39,472 bases of DNA from Thermomonas sp. GTDB lineage: Bacteria; Pseudomonadota; Gammaproteobacteria; Xanthomonadales; Xanthomonadaceae. The stretch lies in the NCBI GenBank assembly GCA_020692565.1, contig JAIMKJ010000009.1:88856-128327 (forward strand). The letters run 5' to 3'. The notes under the pieces are model-generated. The model saw only the letters and a list, made by a program, of their open reading frames with translations. It made no database searches and was not told where the DNA came from. This document shows, in pieces, positions 9,207-17,131 of this stretch; the first letter of the stretch is position 1; every line of letters begins with the position of its first letter. The translations under genes and the position numbers were made by a program.

Positions 9207-9257
9207 TGCCACACAGACCGGTTAACATCCCTCGACCGCGACAGCCCGCAGGACGCC

Positions 9258-10010
9258 ATGAGACCGGTTGCACCGCTGCCCCCCGTGGATCTTTCACCGC
9301 CACCCGCATGCGGCATCTGCGGCGGCGCGCAACCGCCGCCTATCGGCCGCAAGGAATTCTCGCGTTCCGGCAACGATCATTTCGCGGGCGAACGCCAGTT
9401 CGCCGATACCGGCATCCACATCCCCTATCACCGCTGCCGCGACTGCGGCGTGGTCTTCACCGCCGCGCTCGACGACTGGTCTCCGCTGGATTTCGCACGC
9501 CACATCTACAACGACGACTACACGTTTTCCGACCCGCCGTTCGACAGCGAACGTCCCGCGCGCAATGCCGCCATCGTCGCCGGCATCTGGCATTACGAAC
9601 AGGACAGCCGCAGCGTGCTCGACTACGGCGGCGGCAACGGTCGGTTGGCTGCCGAACTGCGCATGCGCGGATTCGATGCGGCGAGCCACGACGCTTTCTA
9701 CGACCCACAGCCGCTGCCCGACCGGCGTTTCGGCCTGGTCTGCAGCTTCGAGGTCATCGAACACGTCCCGCATCGCGATCAGGCCGGATGGGTCGCCGGC
9801 TTCGCGGCGATGATGGCGCCGGCAGCGGTCGGCCTGCTGGGCACCGAGCTGGTGACCGAACCCGTGGACATCGAACACTGGTATTTTTCCCCACGCAACG
9901 GCCACATCACCGTGCATACGGCGGACAGCCTCCAGCGGCTGCTCGCCCCGCATCGGCTGGAAGCCGTGACCATCGCCAATGGACTGCATCTCGTGCGCCG
10001 CACCGGCTGA
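9258..10010 (+). CDS. Zinc-ribbon class I SAM-dependent methyltransferase
   Basis: The 250-residue protein has an N-terminal four-cysteine knuckle (C18 and C21 in ACGICGG, C60 and C63 in CRDCG) of the type that binds zinc. A class I methyltransferase domain follows, with the SAM loop VLDYGGGNGRLA at about 120-131 and an acidic EVIEHVPH motif. This layout resembles methyltransferases acting on sugars or small molecules (Methyltransf_13/23 types), but the substrate cannot be deduced. The start ATG has an AGGA a few bases upstream. It sits alone between tpm and the penicillin-acylase gene, 50 bases before the latter on the same strand, so the two may be co-transcribed. Confidence 0.8.
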   Translation: MRPVAPLPPVDLSPPPACGICGGAQPPPIGRKEFSRSGNDHFAGERQFADTGIHIPYHRCRDCGVVFTAALDDWSPLDFARHIYNDDYTFSDPPFDSERPARNAAIVAGIWHYEQDSRSVLDYGGGNGRLAAELRMRGFDAASHDAFYDPQPLPDRRFGLVCSFEVIEHVPHRDQAGWVAGFAAMMAPAAVGLLGTELVTEPVDIEHWYFSPRNGHITVHTADSLQRLLAPHRLEAVTIANGLHLVRRTG

Positions 10011-10060
10011 CGGCAATCCAGGCGCGCTGACCAGGCTCGCCGACAACCCCAGGACATCCC

Positions 10061-12430
10061 ATGTTGAAGTGGCTCAAACGCATCTCGATCCTCGTTCTGA
10101 TACTGATCGTCGCCGGTGCGGGTACCGGCTGGTGGCTGATGCGCGGCAGCATGCCGACGCTCGATGGCGAACTCGCGCTCGATGGCCTGACCGCACCGGT
10201 CACGGTGCAGCGCGACGCGCTGGGCGTGGCGACCATCGATGCGGCGAACGAGATCGACGCGCTTCGCGCGCTCGGCTACGTGCATGCGCAGGAGCGTTAT
10301 TTCGAGATGGATCTGATGCGCCGCGTGTCAGCGGGCGAGCTTTCGGAGCTGTTCGGACCGATCGCGATCGAGAAGGACAAGGCGCAGCGGGTGCATCGCA
10401 TCCGCGCGCGGGTGGAAGCCGATCTCGCGGTCATGGCCGCCGACAAACGCCCGCAGCTCGAAGCGTATACCGCGGGCGTCAATGCGGGCCTCGCCGCGCT
10501 GCGCGTGCGTCCGTGGCCCTATCTGCTGCTGCGGCAGGAGCCGAAGCCCTGGGAACTGGGCGACGCCGCACTCACCGGCTTCGCGATGTACTTCGATCTG
10601 CAGGACGCCGGCAATCATCGCGAACTGGCGATGTGGAAGATCAAGCCGCACCTGCCGCCCGCGCTCTACGAGCTGCTCGCGCACGACGGCAGCCGCTGGG
10701 ACGCGCCGCTGTACGGTACCGCGCGAGGCGACGCGCCACTGCCGGGCGCGGATGAAGTGGACCTGCGCAAACTTTCGGCGCCACCGGGCGAGCGGCACGA
10801 CGTGGCCGACGACGACAGGGTCCCCGGCAGCAACAACTTCGCAGTCGCGGGCGCATTGACCGAGGACGGCCGCGCCATCGTCGCCGACGACATGCATCTG
10901 GGTCTGCGGGCGCCCAGCATCTGGTTCCGCGCGCGCCTGCGCTACGCCGACGCGCGCGCGCCGGGCGGCAAAGTCGACATCACCGGCTTCACCCTGCCCG
11001 GCCTGCCCACCGTCGTTGTGGGCAGCAACACCCACGTCGCCTGGGCGTTCACCAACAGCTACGTCGACACCGCCGACTGGAAGATCGAAACCGCCTGCGG
11101 CAACGATAAAACCACCGCGAACGGCTGCATCAAGCCGACAACGCATCGCGAAATCATCCGCATCGCAGGCGGCGCACCGGTGGATTTCGACGTGCAGGAA
11201 ACCGCATGGGGCCCGGTGCTGCACCGCGACGGCGACAGGCTCTTCGCGCTGCGCTGGAACGCGCATCTCAAGGGCGCGCTGGGATTCGGCCTGACCGACT
11301 TTGCGATCGCGCGCGATCTGGATCACGCGATGGCGATCACCGACCGCAGCGCGATGCCGACCCAGAATCTGCTGATCGGCGACTCGAAAGGACGTATCGC
11401 ATGGCGCCTGATCGGTCCACTGGCGGCGCGCAGCCCAGGCTGCGACGGCGCATTGCCGATCATCGCAACGCCGTCGCCGAACGGCTGCCCGGGTTGGGAG
11501 ATCGCCAGCGATCGTTCGCCGACGATGATCGATCCCGCCTACCACCGGCTGTGGAGCGCGAACCACCGCACGACCGACGGCGCGGTGCTGGCGCAGCTCG
11601 GCGACGGCGGCTACGCCTTCGGCGCGCGCGCACGTCAGATCCGCAACGATCTGTTCGCCCGCGAAAGATTTTCCGAACGCGATCTGCTCGCGATCCAGCT
11701 CGACGATCGCGCGGTGTTCCAGGCCTCATGGCATGGCCTGTTGCGCGACACCGCCGCACGCGCGAAAACGCCGGCGCTGAGCGAACTGGCCGAAGCGTCG
11801 AAACGCTGGGAAGGCCGCGCCAGCGTCGATTCGGTCAGCTATCGGATCGTGCGCGCGTGGCGGCTGGCCGTGCATGCGCGCGTGGCGGAGGGCCTGACCG
11901 CGCCGGCGCATGCGAAGCTCGGCAAGGATTTCAGGATGCCCGCCTTCCAGCAACTGGAAGGCGTGGTGTGGCCGCTGCTCGCGCAGCGCCCGCCGCATCT
12001 GTTGTCGCGCAAATTCGCCAGTTGGGACGCGCTGCTGGAAGACGCCGCGAAGGAAGTGCGCGACGCGCTGAAAGCGCAAGGCCCGCTCGCGGAACGCACC
12101 TGGGGCGAGCGCAATACCGCCGCGATCTGCCACCCGCTGGCGAAGGCGATCCCCCTGGTCGGCAAGCGCTTGCTGTGCATGCCGCCGGACCGCTTGTCCG
12201 GCGACGGCGGCATGCCGCGCGTGGCCGGCCCGGATTTCGGCGCATCCGAACGCATGGTGGTGTCGCCGGGCCACGAAGCCGACGGCATCACCCACATGCC
12301 CGGCGGCCAGAGCGGCCACCCGATGTCGCCGTTCTGGGGTGCCGGCCACGACGACTGGGTGCACGGCCGACCGACGCCGTTCCTGCCGGGCAAAACCGCG
12401 TACACCCTGCAGCTCGCGCCCGCGCAATAG
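10061..12430 (+). CDS. Penicillin acylase family protein (Ntn hydrolase), exported or membrane-anchored
   Basis: The 789-residue protein begins with a hydrophobic segment at about 8-26 (signal peptide or anchor), then the alpha-subunit region with ALRALGYVHAQERYFEMDLMRR and GRW-like spacer elements. S257 in VPGSNNFAV is the catalytic serine, which becomes the N terminus of the beta chain after self-cleavage. The beta chain shows DDMHLGLRAPSIWF, NTHVAWAFTNSYVDTADW and a large Ntn fold to the end. Penicillin, cephalosporin and acyl-homoserine-lactone acylases share this layout. Natural substrates may be AHL signals or N-acylated amino acids; the sequence alone does not decide. AGGA lies just upstream of the ATG. 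A large palindrome follows the stop. Confidence 0.92.
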   Translation: MLKWLKRISILVLILIVAGAGTGWWLMRGSMPTLDGELALDGLTAPVTVQRDALGVATIDAANEIDALRALGYVHAQERYFEMDLMRRVSAGELSELFGPIAIEKDKAQRVHRIRARVEADLAVMAADKRPQLEAYTAGVNAGLAALRVRPWPYLLLRQEPKPWELGDAALTGFAMYFDLQDAGNHRELAMWKIKPHLPPALYELLAHDGSRWDAPLYGTARGDAPLPGADEVDLRKLSAPPGERHDVADDDRVPGSNNFAVAGALTEDGRAIVADDMHLGLRAPSIWFRARLRYADARAPGGKVDITGFTLPGLPTVVVGSNTHVAWAFTNSYVDTADWKIETACGNDKTTANGCIKPTTHREIIRIAGGAPVDFDVQETAWGPVLHRDGDRLFALRWNAHLKGALGFGLTDFAIARDLDHAMAITDRSAMPTQNLLIGDSKGRIAWRLIGPLAARSPGCDGALPIIATPSPNGCPGWEIASDRSPTMIDPAYHRLWSANHRTTDGAVLAQLGDGGYAFGARARQIRNDLFARERFSERDLLAIQLDDRAVFQASWHGLLRDTAARAKTPALSELAEASKRWEGRASVDSVSYRIVRAWRLAVHARVAEGLTAPAHAKLGKDFRMPAFQQLEGVVWPLLAQRPPHLLSRKFASWDALLEDAAKEVRDALKAQGPLAERTWGERNTAAICHPLAKAIPLVGKRLLCMPPDRLSGDGGMPRVAGPDFGASERMVVSPGHEADGITHMPGGQSGHPMSPFWGAGHDDWVHGRPTPFLPGKTAYTLQLAPAQ

Positions 12431-12440
12431 CAGCAACCGC

Positions 12441-12512
12441 AGGAGGGCCTTCAGGCCCGAGCTTTTGTCGTTGCCACCATGCCGGGAAAAGCTCGGGCCT
12501 GAAGGCCCTCCT
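12441..12512. repeat. Head-to-head REP dimer (26-bp perfect inverted repeat)
   Basis: Arms at 12441-12466 and 12487-12512 are perfect reverse complements over 26 bases, separated by 20 bases. Each arm contains its own small palindrome GGGCCT-TC-AGGCCC. It lies 10 bases after the penicillin-acylase-family gene and 15 bases after the end of asnB, which converge here, so it probably also serves as a two-way transcription stop or RNA-stabilising structure. Confidence 0.85.
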
Positions 12513-12527
12513 ACGAACGGATTCGGA

Positions 12528-14240
12528 TCACGCGCTTTCCAGCGCGGCCTGATGCACACCCGCCACCGCGCGTCCCGAAGGATCCGCGGCATTCGCGAAG
12601 GAAGCGTCCCATGCGATCGCGGCCGGCGACGAGCACGCGATCGATTTTCCACCGGGGACGGTGTTCGCGCAGCCGTCGCCCGGAAACGCCTCATCGAAGA
12701 TCCGCCGATAGAAATAGGCTTCCTTGGTCTGTGGCGTGTTGATCGGAAAGCGCTGTTCGGCCTGTGCGAAATCGGCATCGCCGACCTGCGCTTCGGCGTG
12801 CGCCTTCAAACCGTCGATCCAGCCGTAACCCACGCCGTCGCTGAATTGTTCTTTCTGGCGCCACAGGATTTCGTCGGGCAGATAACCTTCGAAGGCTTCG
12901 CGCAGCACCGCTTTTTCCATCCGACGGCTCGCCGACGATCGATCGACCATCTTGGCCTGCGCGTCCATCCGCATCGCCACGTCGAGGAATTCGGTATCGA
13001 GGAAGGGCACCCGCGCTTCCACGCCCCAGGCCATCATCGATTTGTTCGCGCGCAGGCAGTCGTAGTTGTAGAGCGCATCCAGCTTGCGGATGGTTTCGGC
13101 GTGGAATTCGCGCGCGTTGGGCGCCTTGTGGAAATACAGATAGCCGCCGAACACTTCGTCGCTGCCCTCGCCCGACAGCACCATCTTCACGCCCATCGCC
13201 TTGATCCGGCGCGCGAGGAGGAACATCGGCGTGGAGGCGCGGATCGTGGTCACGTCGTAGGTTTCGACGTGTTTGATGACTTCCGGCAGCGCGTCGAGAC
13301 CTTCCTCGAAACTGTAGGTGAAGCCGTGATGCACGGTGCCCAGCGCCTTGGCCGCCACTTCGGCGGCGGCAAGGTCGGGCGAGCCCTTCAGGCCGATCGC
13401 GAAGGAATGCAGCCGCGGCCACCAGGCCTCGCTCTCGTCGCCGTCTTCGATGCGGCGACGGGCGAAACGCGCGGCGCAGGCCGCGACCAACGAAGAATCG
13501 AGCCCGCCGGACAGCAGCACGCCGTACGGCACATCGCTCATCAGCTGACGATGCACCGCGGCTTCGAAGGCCTCGCGAAGTTCGCGCGCCTGGACCTGCA
13601 CGCCGGCAGTCGCGTCGTAATCGCGCCACGCGCGTTCGTAATAGCGATGCAGTTGTCCATCGGCGCTGTCGAAATAATGCCCCGGCGGAAACTGGGCCAC
13701 GTCGTCGCAGACCCGCACCAGCGCCTTCATTTCCGACGCCACCCACACGCGGCCGTCGGCATCGTGGCCCCAGTACAGCGGACACACGCCGATGGGATCG
13801 CGCGCGATGATGAAACGGGCCGCGGCGCGATCCCACAGCACGAAGGCGAAAATACCGTTGAGGCGATCGAGCCACGTGCCGATGTCGCTGCCCTCGCGAG
13901 TCTTGCTTTCCGCATACAGCGCATTGATGACTTCGCAGTCGGAGCCCGACTGGAACGCGTACGGCTTGCGCAATGCGCCTTCCAGCGCGCGATGGTTGTA
14001 GATCTCGCCGTTCACCGCGAGAGTGAGATCGCCGTCCTCGGAATGCAGCGGCTGCGCGCCGCCGGAGGGATCGACGATCGCAAGCCGCTCATGCACCAGC
14101 AGCGCGTTCGGTTCCACGTGCACGCCGGACCAGTCGGGGCCGCGATGTCGCTGCCGTGCGGAGAGCGACAGCGCGAGCGGTCGCAGCGGGCCGAGATCGG
14201 CGCCGGGACGAAGATCGAAAACGCCGAGAATCGAACACAT
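12528..14240 (-). CDS. asnB: Asparagine synthetase B, glutamine-hydrolysing
   Basis: AsnB makes asparagine from aspartate, ATP and glutamine in the cytoplasm. The 570-residue product starts MCSILGVFDL, giving the N-terminal catalytic cysteine after methionine removal, followed by RHRGPDWSG and NGEIYNH of the class II glutaminase domain. The synthetase domain has the ATP pyrophosphatase loop LLSGGLDSSLVA and later VLSGEGSDEVFGGYLYFHKAPN and GVEARVPFLD. The start at 14240 is fixed by this sequence and by AAGGAG about eight bases upstream. The frame stays open to 14366, but that stretch is leader. Between promoter and start lie an Asn-rich leader peptide and a terminator hairpin, so expression is probably controlled by attenuation. 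Confidence 0.97.
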   Translation of the reverse strand: MCSILGVFDLRPGADLGPLRPLALSLSARQRHRGPDWSGVHVEPNALLVHERLAIVDPSGGAQPLHSEDGDLTLAVNGEIYNHRALEGALRKPYAFQSGSDCEVINALYAESKTREGSDIGTWLDRLNGIFAFVLWDRAAARFIIARDPIGVCPLYWGHDADGRVWVASEMKALVRVCDDVAQFPPGHYFDSADGQLHRYYERAWRDYDATAGVQVQARELREAFEAAVHRQLMSDVPYGVLLSGGLDSSLVAACAARFARRRIEDGDESEAWWPRLHSFAIGLKGSPDLAAAEVAAKALGTVHHGFTYSFEEGLDALPEVIKHVETYDVTTIRASTPMFLLARRIKAMGVKMVLSGEGSDEVFGGYLYFHKAPNAREFHAETIRKLDALYNYDCLRANKSMMAWGVEARVPFLDTEFLDVAMRMDAQAKMVDRSSASRRMEKAVLREAFEGYLPDEILWRQKEQFSDGVGYGWIDGLKAHAEAQVGDADFAQAEQRFPINTPQTKEAYFYRRIFDEAFPGDGCANTVPGGKSIACSSPAAIAWDASFANAADPSGRAVAGVHQAALESA

Positions 14241-14277
14241 CGGTATATCTCCTTGAGGATTGTCTGGCGCCGAAAGC

Positions 14278-14307
14278 AAGAAACCCGCGCTTCCGGCGCG
14301 GGTTTCT
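14278..14307 (-). terminator. Putative attenuator terminator in the asnB leader
   Basis: On the minus strand a 12-bp stem (arms 14307-14296 and 14290-14279, core AAACCCGCGC/GCGCGGGTTT) has the 5-base loop CGGAA and is followed by TTGCTTTC. It lies 24 bases beyond the stop of the Asn-rich leader ORF and 38 bases before asnB. GCGGGT at 14353-14348 can pair with ACCCGC at 14303-14298, which would break the terminator; this is the expected antiterminator. The U-run is interrupted, so termination strength is uncertain. Confidence 0.72.
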
Positions 14308-14331
14308 GGGAACTGGGCCTGTTTCGATCCG

Positions 14332-14442
14332 CTATGCCTGTTCGCCGACCCGCATCGTGCGCGCACGATTATTCACACGGTTATTCGCGCAGTGATCATT
14401 GCTGCGATTCAGGGTGCGGGCGGCGGCGGAACGCGAGGTCAT
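14332..14442 (-). CDS. asnB leader peptide, asparagine-codon rich
   Basis: A 36-codon ORF runs from ATG at 14442 to TAG at 14334-14332 in a frame different from asnB. Asparagine stands at codons 12, 15, 20, 21, 24 and 25; five are AAT and one (21) is AAC. The densest stretch reads Asn-Asn-Arg-Val-Asn-Asn (codons 20-25). Such density in a GC-rich genome, upstream of asparagine synthetase and followed by a terminator hairpin, is the hallmark of an attenuator leader peptide like those of his, leu and thr operons. A 16-base palindrome (14369-14354) begins at the last Asn codon and would be covered by a ribosome stalled there. Arginine is also frequent (seven), but that is expected in GC-rich sequence. 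No clear ribosome-binding site is visible. Function is inferred. Confidence 0.72.
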   Translation of the reverse strand: MTSRSAAARTLNRSNDHCANNRVNNRARTMRVGEQA

Positions 14443-14448
14443 GGATCA

Positions 14449-14478
14449 ACCCTAACCCGGATTCGGCGGCGTTTGCAA
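14449..14478 (-). promoter_or_regulatory. Putative asnB promoter, possibly giving a leaderless transcript
   Basis: On the minus strand TTGCAA (14478-14473) and TAGGGT (14454-14449) are 18 bases apart. TAGGGT fits the TAnnnT -10 pattern common in xanthomonads. Only six bases separate it from the leader-peptide ATG, so transcription should begin at or next to that A. Not confirmed by mapping. Confidence 0.45.
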
Positions 14479-14496
14479 GCGCGATGAGCGTTCGCC

Positions 14497-14520
14497 TGTA
14501 AAGCGGACTTCAGTCCGCTT
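14497..14520. repeat. REP-like hairpin
   Basis: AAGCGGACT and AGTCCGCTT (14501-14520) form a 9-bp stem with a two-base loop, preceded by GTA. It is similar in form to the other GTAG repeats of the window. It lies between dapE and the asnB promoter and may insulate them. Confidence 0.6.
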
Positions 14521-14598
14521 ATGACAAAAACGATCGCTTCATCCCCGCCGGCCGTGGGCACGGCCCATATATCGTTACCGGTCGGGTTCTACCTGGGC

Positions 14599-14612
14599 CG
14601 GCCTGAAGGCCG
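14599..14612. repeat. Short REP-like palindrome after dapE
   Basis: CGGCCT-GA-AGGCCG forms a compact hairpin 14 bases beyond the dapE stop. The core resembles the repeats at 9181 and 12441. It could help end dapE transcription. Confidence 0.5.
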
Positions 14613-14626
14613 CTCTGCAAGATCGC

Positions 14627-15760
14627 TTACCGGGCGATCAGCATCTTTTCGATCAGAGCCAGATACAGATCCGGCAGGCGCTCGAGATCGGCCATCGACA
14701 CATGCTCATCGACCTTGTGGATGCTGGCATTGACCGGGCCGATCTCGACGCAGTGTGCGCCCAACGGCGCGATGAAGCGCGCGTCGGACGTGCCGCCTGC
14801 GGTGTTCTCTTCCGGCGCCACGCCAGAAAACGCGGTCAACACCTCGCGCGCGCGCGCGCGCAGCGGCCCTTCCGGCGTGTAGAACGGCTCGCCGCCGCGA
14901 TGCCAGCGGACCGCGTACTCCAATCCGTGCGCCGCAAGCATCGACTCGCATTCGCGCTCCAACTGTTCGGCACGCCAGGTCGGGTTGTAGCGCAGATTGA
15001 ACAGCACCTGCAGTTCGCCCGGAATCACATTGTTGGCGCCGGTGCCTGCGTGCACATTGCTGATCTGGAAACTGGTCGGCGGAAAATTCTCGTAACCCTC
15101 GTCCCAGCGCCGCGCCGCGAGTTCGGCCAACGCCGGCAGCGCCTGATGGATCGGATTGCGCGCCTTTTCCGGATAGGCGACATGGCCTTGCACACCATTG
15201 ATCGTCAAGGTCGCCGACAGAGTGCCGCGACGACCCACACGGAGCAGATCGCCGAGCGCCGCTTTCGACGACGGTTCGCCGGTGATGCACCAGTCGATGC
15301 GCTGCCCGCGTTCGCGAAACAACTGCGCGACCTTCGGCACGCCGTCGATGGCATCGCCTTCTTCATCGGAGGTCAGCAACATGCCCACCGTGCCCGGGTG
15401 ATCGGGATACGCGGCGACGAAGCGCTCCAACGCGATCGCGAACGCGGCCACGCTTGCCTTCATGTCGGCGGCGCCGCGGCCATACAACAGGCCGTCGCGG
15501 ATCACCGGCTCGAACGGATCGCTGGTCCACGCCTCGCGCGGTCCCGGCGGCACCACATCGGTGTGACCGAGCAGTATCAGCACCGGACCACCATCGCCGT
15601 GCGTGGCCCACAGATTGTCGGTCTGGCCGTAACGCAGATGTTCGCAGCGAAAACCGGCGCGCTCCAGTCGTGCCGCGAGCATCGCCTGACAGCCCGCGTC
15701 CTCGGTCGTGATCGAGCGGCGCGCGATCAGGTCGCAGGTGAGATCGAGCACGTCCGACAT
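14627..15760 (-). CDS. dapE: Succinyl-diaminopimelate desuccinylase
   Basis: DapE hydrolyses N-succinyl-LL-diaminopimelate to LL-diaminopimelate in the lysine and peptidoglycan pathway, using two zinc ions. The 377-residue product shows H66 and D68 in [12 protein letters not shown]99 in GRGAADMK, and E133/E134 in [10 protein letters not shown], plus a C-terminal IHKVDEHVS carrying the last metal-binding histidine; spacing matches E. coli DapE. The dimerisation domain lies at about 180-290. Two adjacent ATGs (15763 and 15760) overlap the stop of the upstream Spx-like gene; 15760 is better spaced from GGAG. Coupling to that gene reproduces the yffB-dapE pairing of enteric bacteria, and dapD lies just upstream. 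Confidence 0.97.
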   Translation of the reverse strand: MSDVLDLTCDLIARRSITTEDAGCQAMLAARLERAGFRCEHLRYGQTDNLWATHGDGGPVLILLGHTDVVPPGPREAWTSDPFEPVIRDGLLYGRGAADMKASVAAFAIALERFVAAYPDHPGTVGMLLTSDEEGDAIDGVPKVAQLFRERGQRIDWCITGEPSSKAALGDLLRVGRRGTLSATLTINGVQGHVAYPEKARNPIHQALPALAELAARRWDEGYENFPPTSFQISNVHAGTGANNVIPGELQVLFNLRYNPTWRAEQLERECESMLAAHGLEYAVRWHRGGEPFYTPEGPLRARAREVLTAFSGVAPEENTAGGTSDARFIAPLGAHCVEIGPVNASIHKVDEHVSMADLERLPDLYLALIEKMLIAR

Positions 15761-16116
15761 CATCCGACTCCGAACCGCTTCTTGAAACCATTGTCGCTGA
15801 ACGTCTGGGTCACGACGCCATCGTCGGTGACCACCACCGGCCGCCGGATCAGCTGCGGATATTCCTTCAGCAGCAGCTTCCACTCGGCGTCGGATGCGGG
15901 CGATTTGCGGTTCTCGGGCAATGTGCGCCACGTCGTCGAGGACTTGTTGATCATCGCCTCCCAGCCGCCCAGCGCCTCTTTCCATACCATCAGCGTCTCC
16001 GGCGCCTGGCGGTTGTCGCGATAATCGACGAAATCGTGCGCGACCTCGAAGCGCTTCAGCCAGTTGCGGGCTTTCCTGCAGGTGTCGCAGTTGTTCAAAC
16101 CGTAGAGCGTGGTCAT
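15760..16116 (-). CDS. Spx/ArsC-like protein, YffB family
   Basis: The preferred start at 16116 gives 118 residues, the usual YffB length, opening [20 protein letters not shown]; an in-frame ATG at 16134 would add six residues, and the AAGGTG following it can serve as ribosome-binding site for the shorter form. The thioredoxin-like fold carries a CxxC-type motif (NCDTC) at the position of the ArsC active site, and [10 protein letters not shown] in the second half. True arsenate reduction is not expected from the family; YffB is a glutathione-dependent thiol-reductase-like protein of uncertain role. It overlaps dapE. The upstream boundary is a REP dimer. Confidence 0.9.
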   Translation of the reverse strand: MTTLYGLNNCDTCRKARNWLKRFEVAHDFVDYRDNRQAPETLMVWKEALGGWEAMINKSSTTWRTLPENRKSPASDAEWKLLLKEYPQLIRRPVVVTDDGVVTQTFSDNGFKKRFGVG

Positions 16117-16134
16117 CTCGTAAAACACCTTCAT

Positions 16135-16209
16135 GTAGAGCGGAGCGAAGCTCCGCTGTTACCTATCCGCGAGCGGGATAGTCCGTAGCGGAGCTTCGCT
16201 CCGCTCTAC
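16135..16209. repeat. SMAG-like REP dimer between dapD and the Spx-like gene
   Basis: Arms at 16135-16157 and 16187-16209 are perfect reverse complements of 23 bases, each starting GTAG at its outer end and containing AGCGGAGC/GCTCCGCT. A small TATCC/GGATA stem sits in the centre. The dimer begins one base beyond the longer start of the Spx-like gene, so it would be transcribed into the dapD-dapE message. Confidence 0.88.
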
Positions 16210-16218
16210 GACAATCGA

Positions 16219-17064
16219 TCAATCCGCCAGCCCACGCAGCAGCTCGTTGATCGAGGTCTTGCTGCGGGTCTTCTCATCCACCTGCTTCACGATCACCGCG
16301 CAGTACAGCGAGTGCGTACCATCGGCGGCCGGCAATTGACCGGATACCACGACGCTGCCCGGCGGCACCGAGCCGTAGGAGACTTCGCCGGTGGCGCGGT
16401 TGTAGACCCGGGTGCTCTGGCCGAGGAACACGCCCATGCCGATCACGCTGTGATGGCCGACGACGAAGCCTTCCACCACTTCCGAACGCGCGCCGATGAA
16501 GCAGTGGTCTTCGATGATGGTCGGCGACGCCTGCAGCGGTTCCAGCACGCCGCCGATGCCGGCGCCGCCGGACAGATGGCAGTGCTTGCCGATCTGCGCG
16601 CAGCTGCCGACCGTGGCCCAGGTATCGACCATCGTGCCTTCGCCGACGTAGGCGCCGATGTTGACGAAGCTCGGCATCAGCACCACGTCTTTCGCGATGT
16701 GCGCGCCGCGACGCGCGATCGCGCCCGGCACCACGCGCACGCCGAGCTCGCGGAACCGCGCTTCGTCGAAGCCTTCGAAGCGCGACGGTACCTTGTCCCA
16801 GAACGGCGCCGGCTGCGCGTTGATCAGCGCCATATCCTGGGTGCGGAAGAACAGCAGCACCGCTTTCTTCAGCCATTCGTTGACGGCCCAACCGCCCCCG
16901 TCCTTCGGCGCAGCGACGCGGAACTCGCCGGCTTCGAGACCGGTGATGACGCGATCGACGGCAGGACGGACGCTGGCGGCGATTTCGTCGGCGCCGAGTT
17001 CGGCGCGACGATCCCAGGCACTGTCGATGAGGGACTGCAGTTCGGTGGCGGAAGCGATATTCAT
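16219..17064 (-). CDS. dapD: 2,3,4,5-tetrahydropyridine-2,6-dicarboxylate N-succinyltransferase
   Basis: DapD succinylates tetrahydrodipicolinate, the step that commits to the succinylase branch of lysine synthesis; dapE, two genes downstream, removes the succinyl group. The 281-residue product has an N-terminal helical domain ([15 protein letters not shown]) and a left-handed beta-helix of hexapeptide repeats with [23 protein letters not shown] and [21 protein letters not shown], diagnostic for the family, which works as a trimer. The start at 17064 ([10 protein letters not shown]) is chosen by homology; its ribosome-binding site is weak. glnD lies 67 bases upstream on the same strand. Confidence 0.96.
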   Translation of the reverse strand: MNIASATELQSLIDSAWDRRAELGADEIAASVRPAVDRVITGLEAGEFRVAAPKDGGGWAVNEWLKKAVLLFFRTQDMALINAQPAPFWDKVPSRFEGFDEARFRELGVRVVPGAIARRGAHIAKDVVLMPSFVNIGAYVGEGTMVDTWATVGSCAQIGKHCHLSGGAGIGGVLEPLQASPTIIEDHCFIGARSEVVEGFVVGHHSVIGMGVFLGQSTRVYNRATGEVSYGSVPPGSVVVSGQLPAADGTHSLYCAVIVKQVDEKTRSKTSINELLRGLAD

Positions 17065-17131
17065 GCGATGGGGGAATCTTCGTCGTCGGAGGGGGATGAG
17101 CCGGCGCAAACCGGAAGTGTGCAGATGCGGG

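Noticed and set aside
14241..14366. Possible 42-codon N-terminal extension of asnB
   Set aside because: The catalytic cysteine must follow the first methionine, and AAGGAG precedes ATG 14240. The extension runs through the terminator hairpin.
15761..15985. N-terminal extension of dapE over the Spx-like gene
   Set aside because: The conserved DapE sequence starts at 15760, and the extra frame is antiparallel-free but overlaps a real gene in another frame with no similarity.
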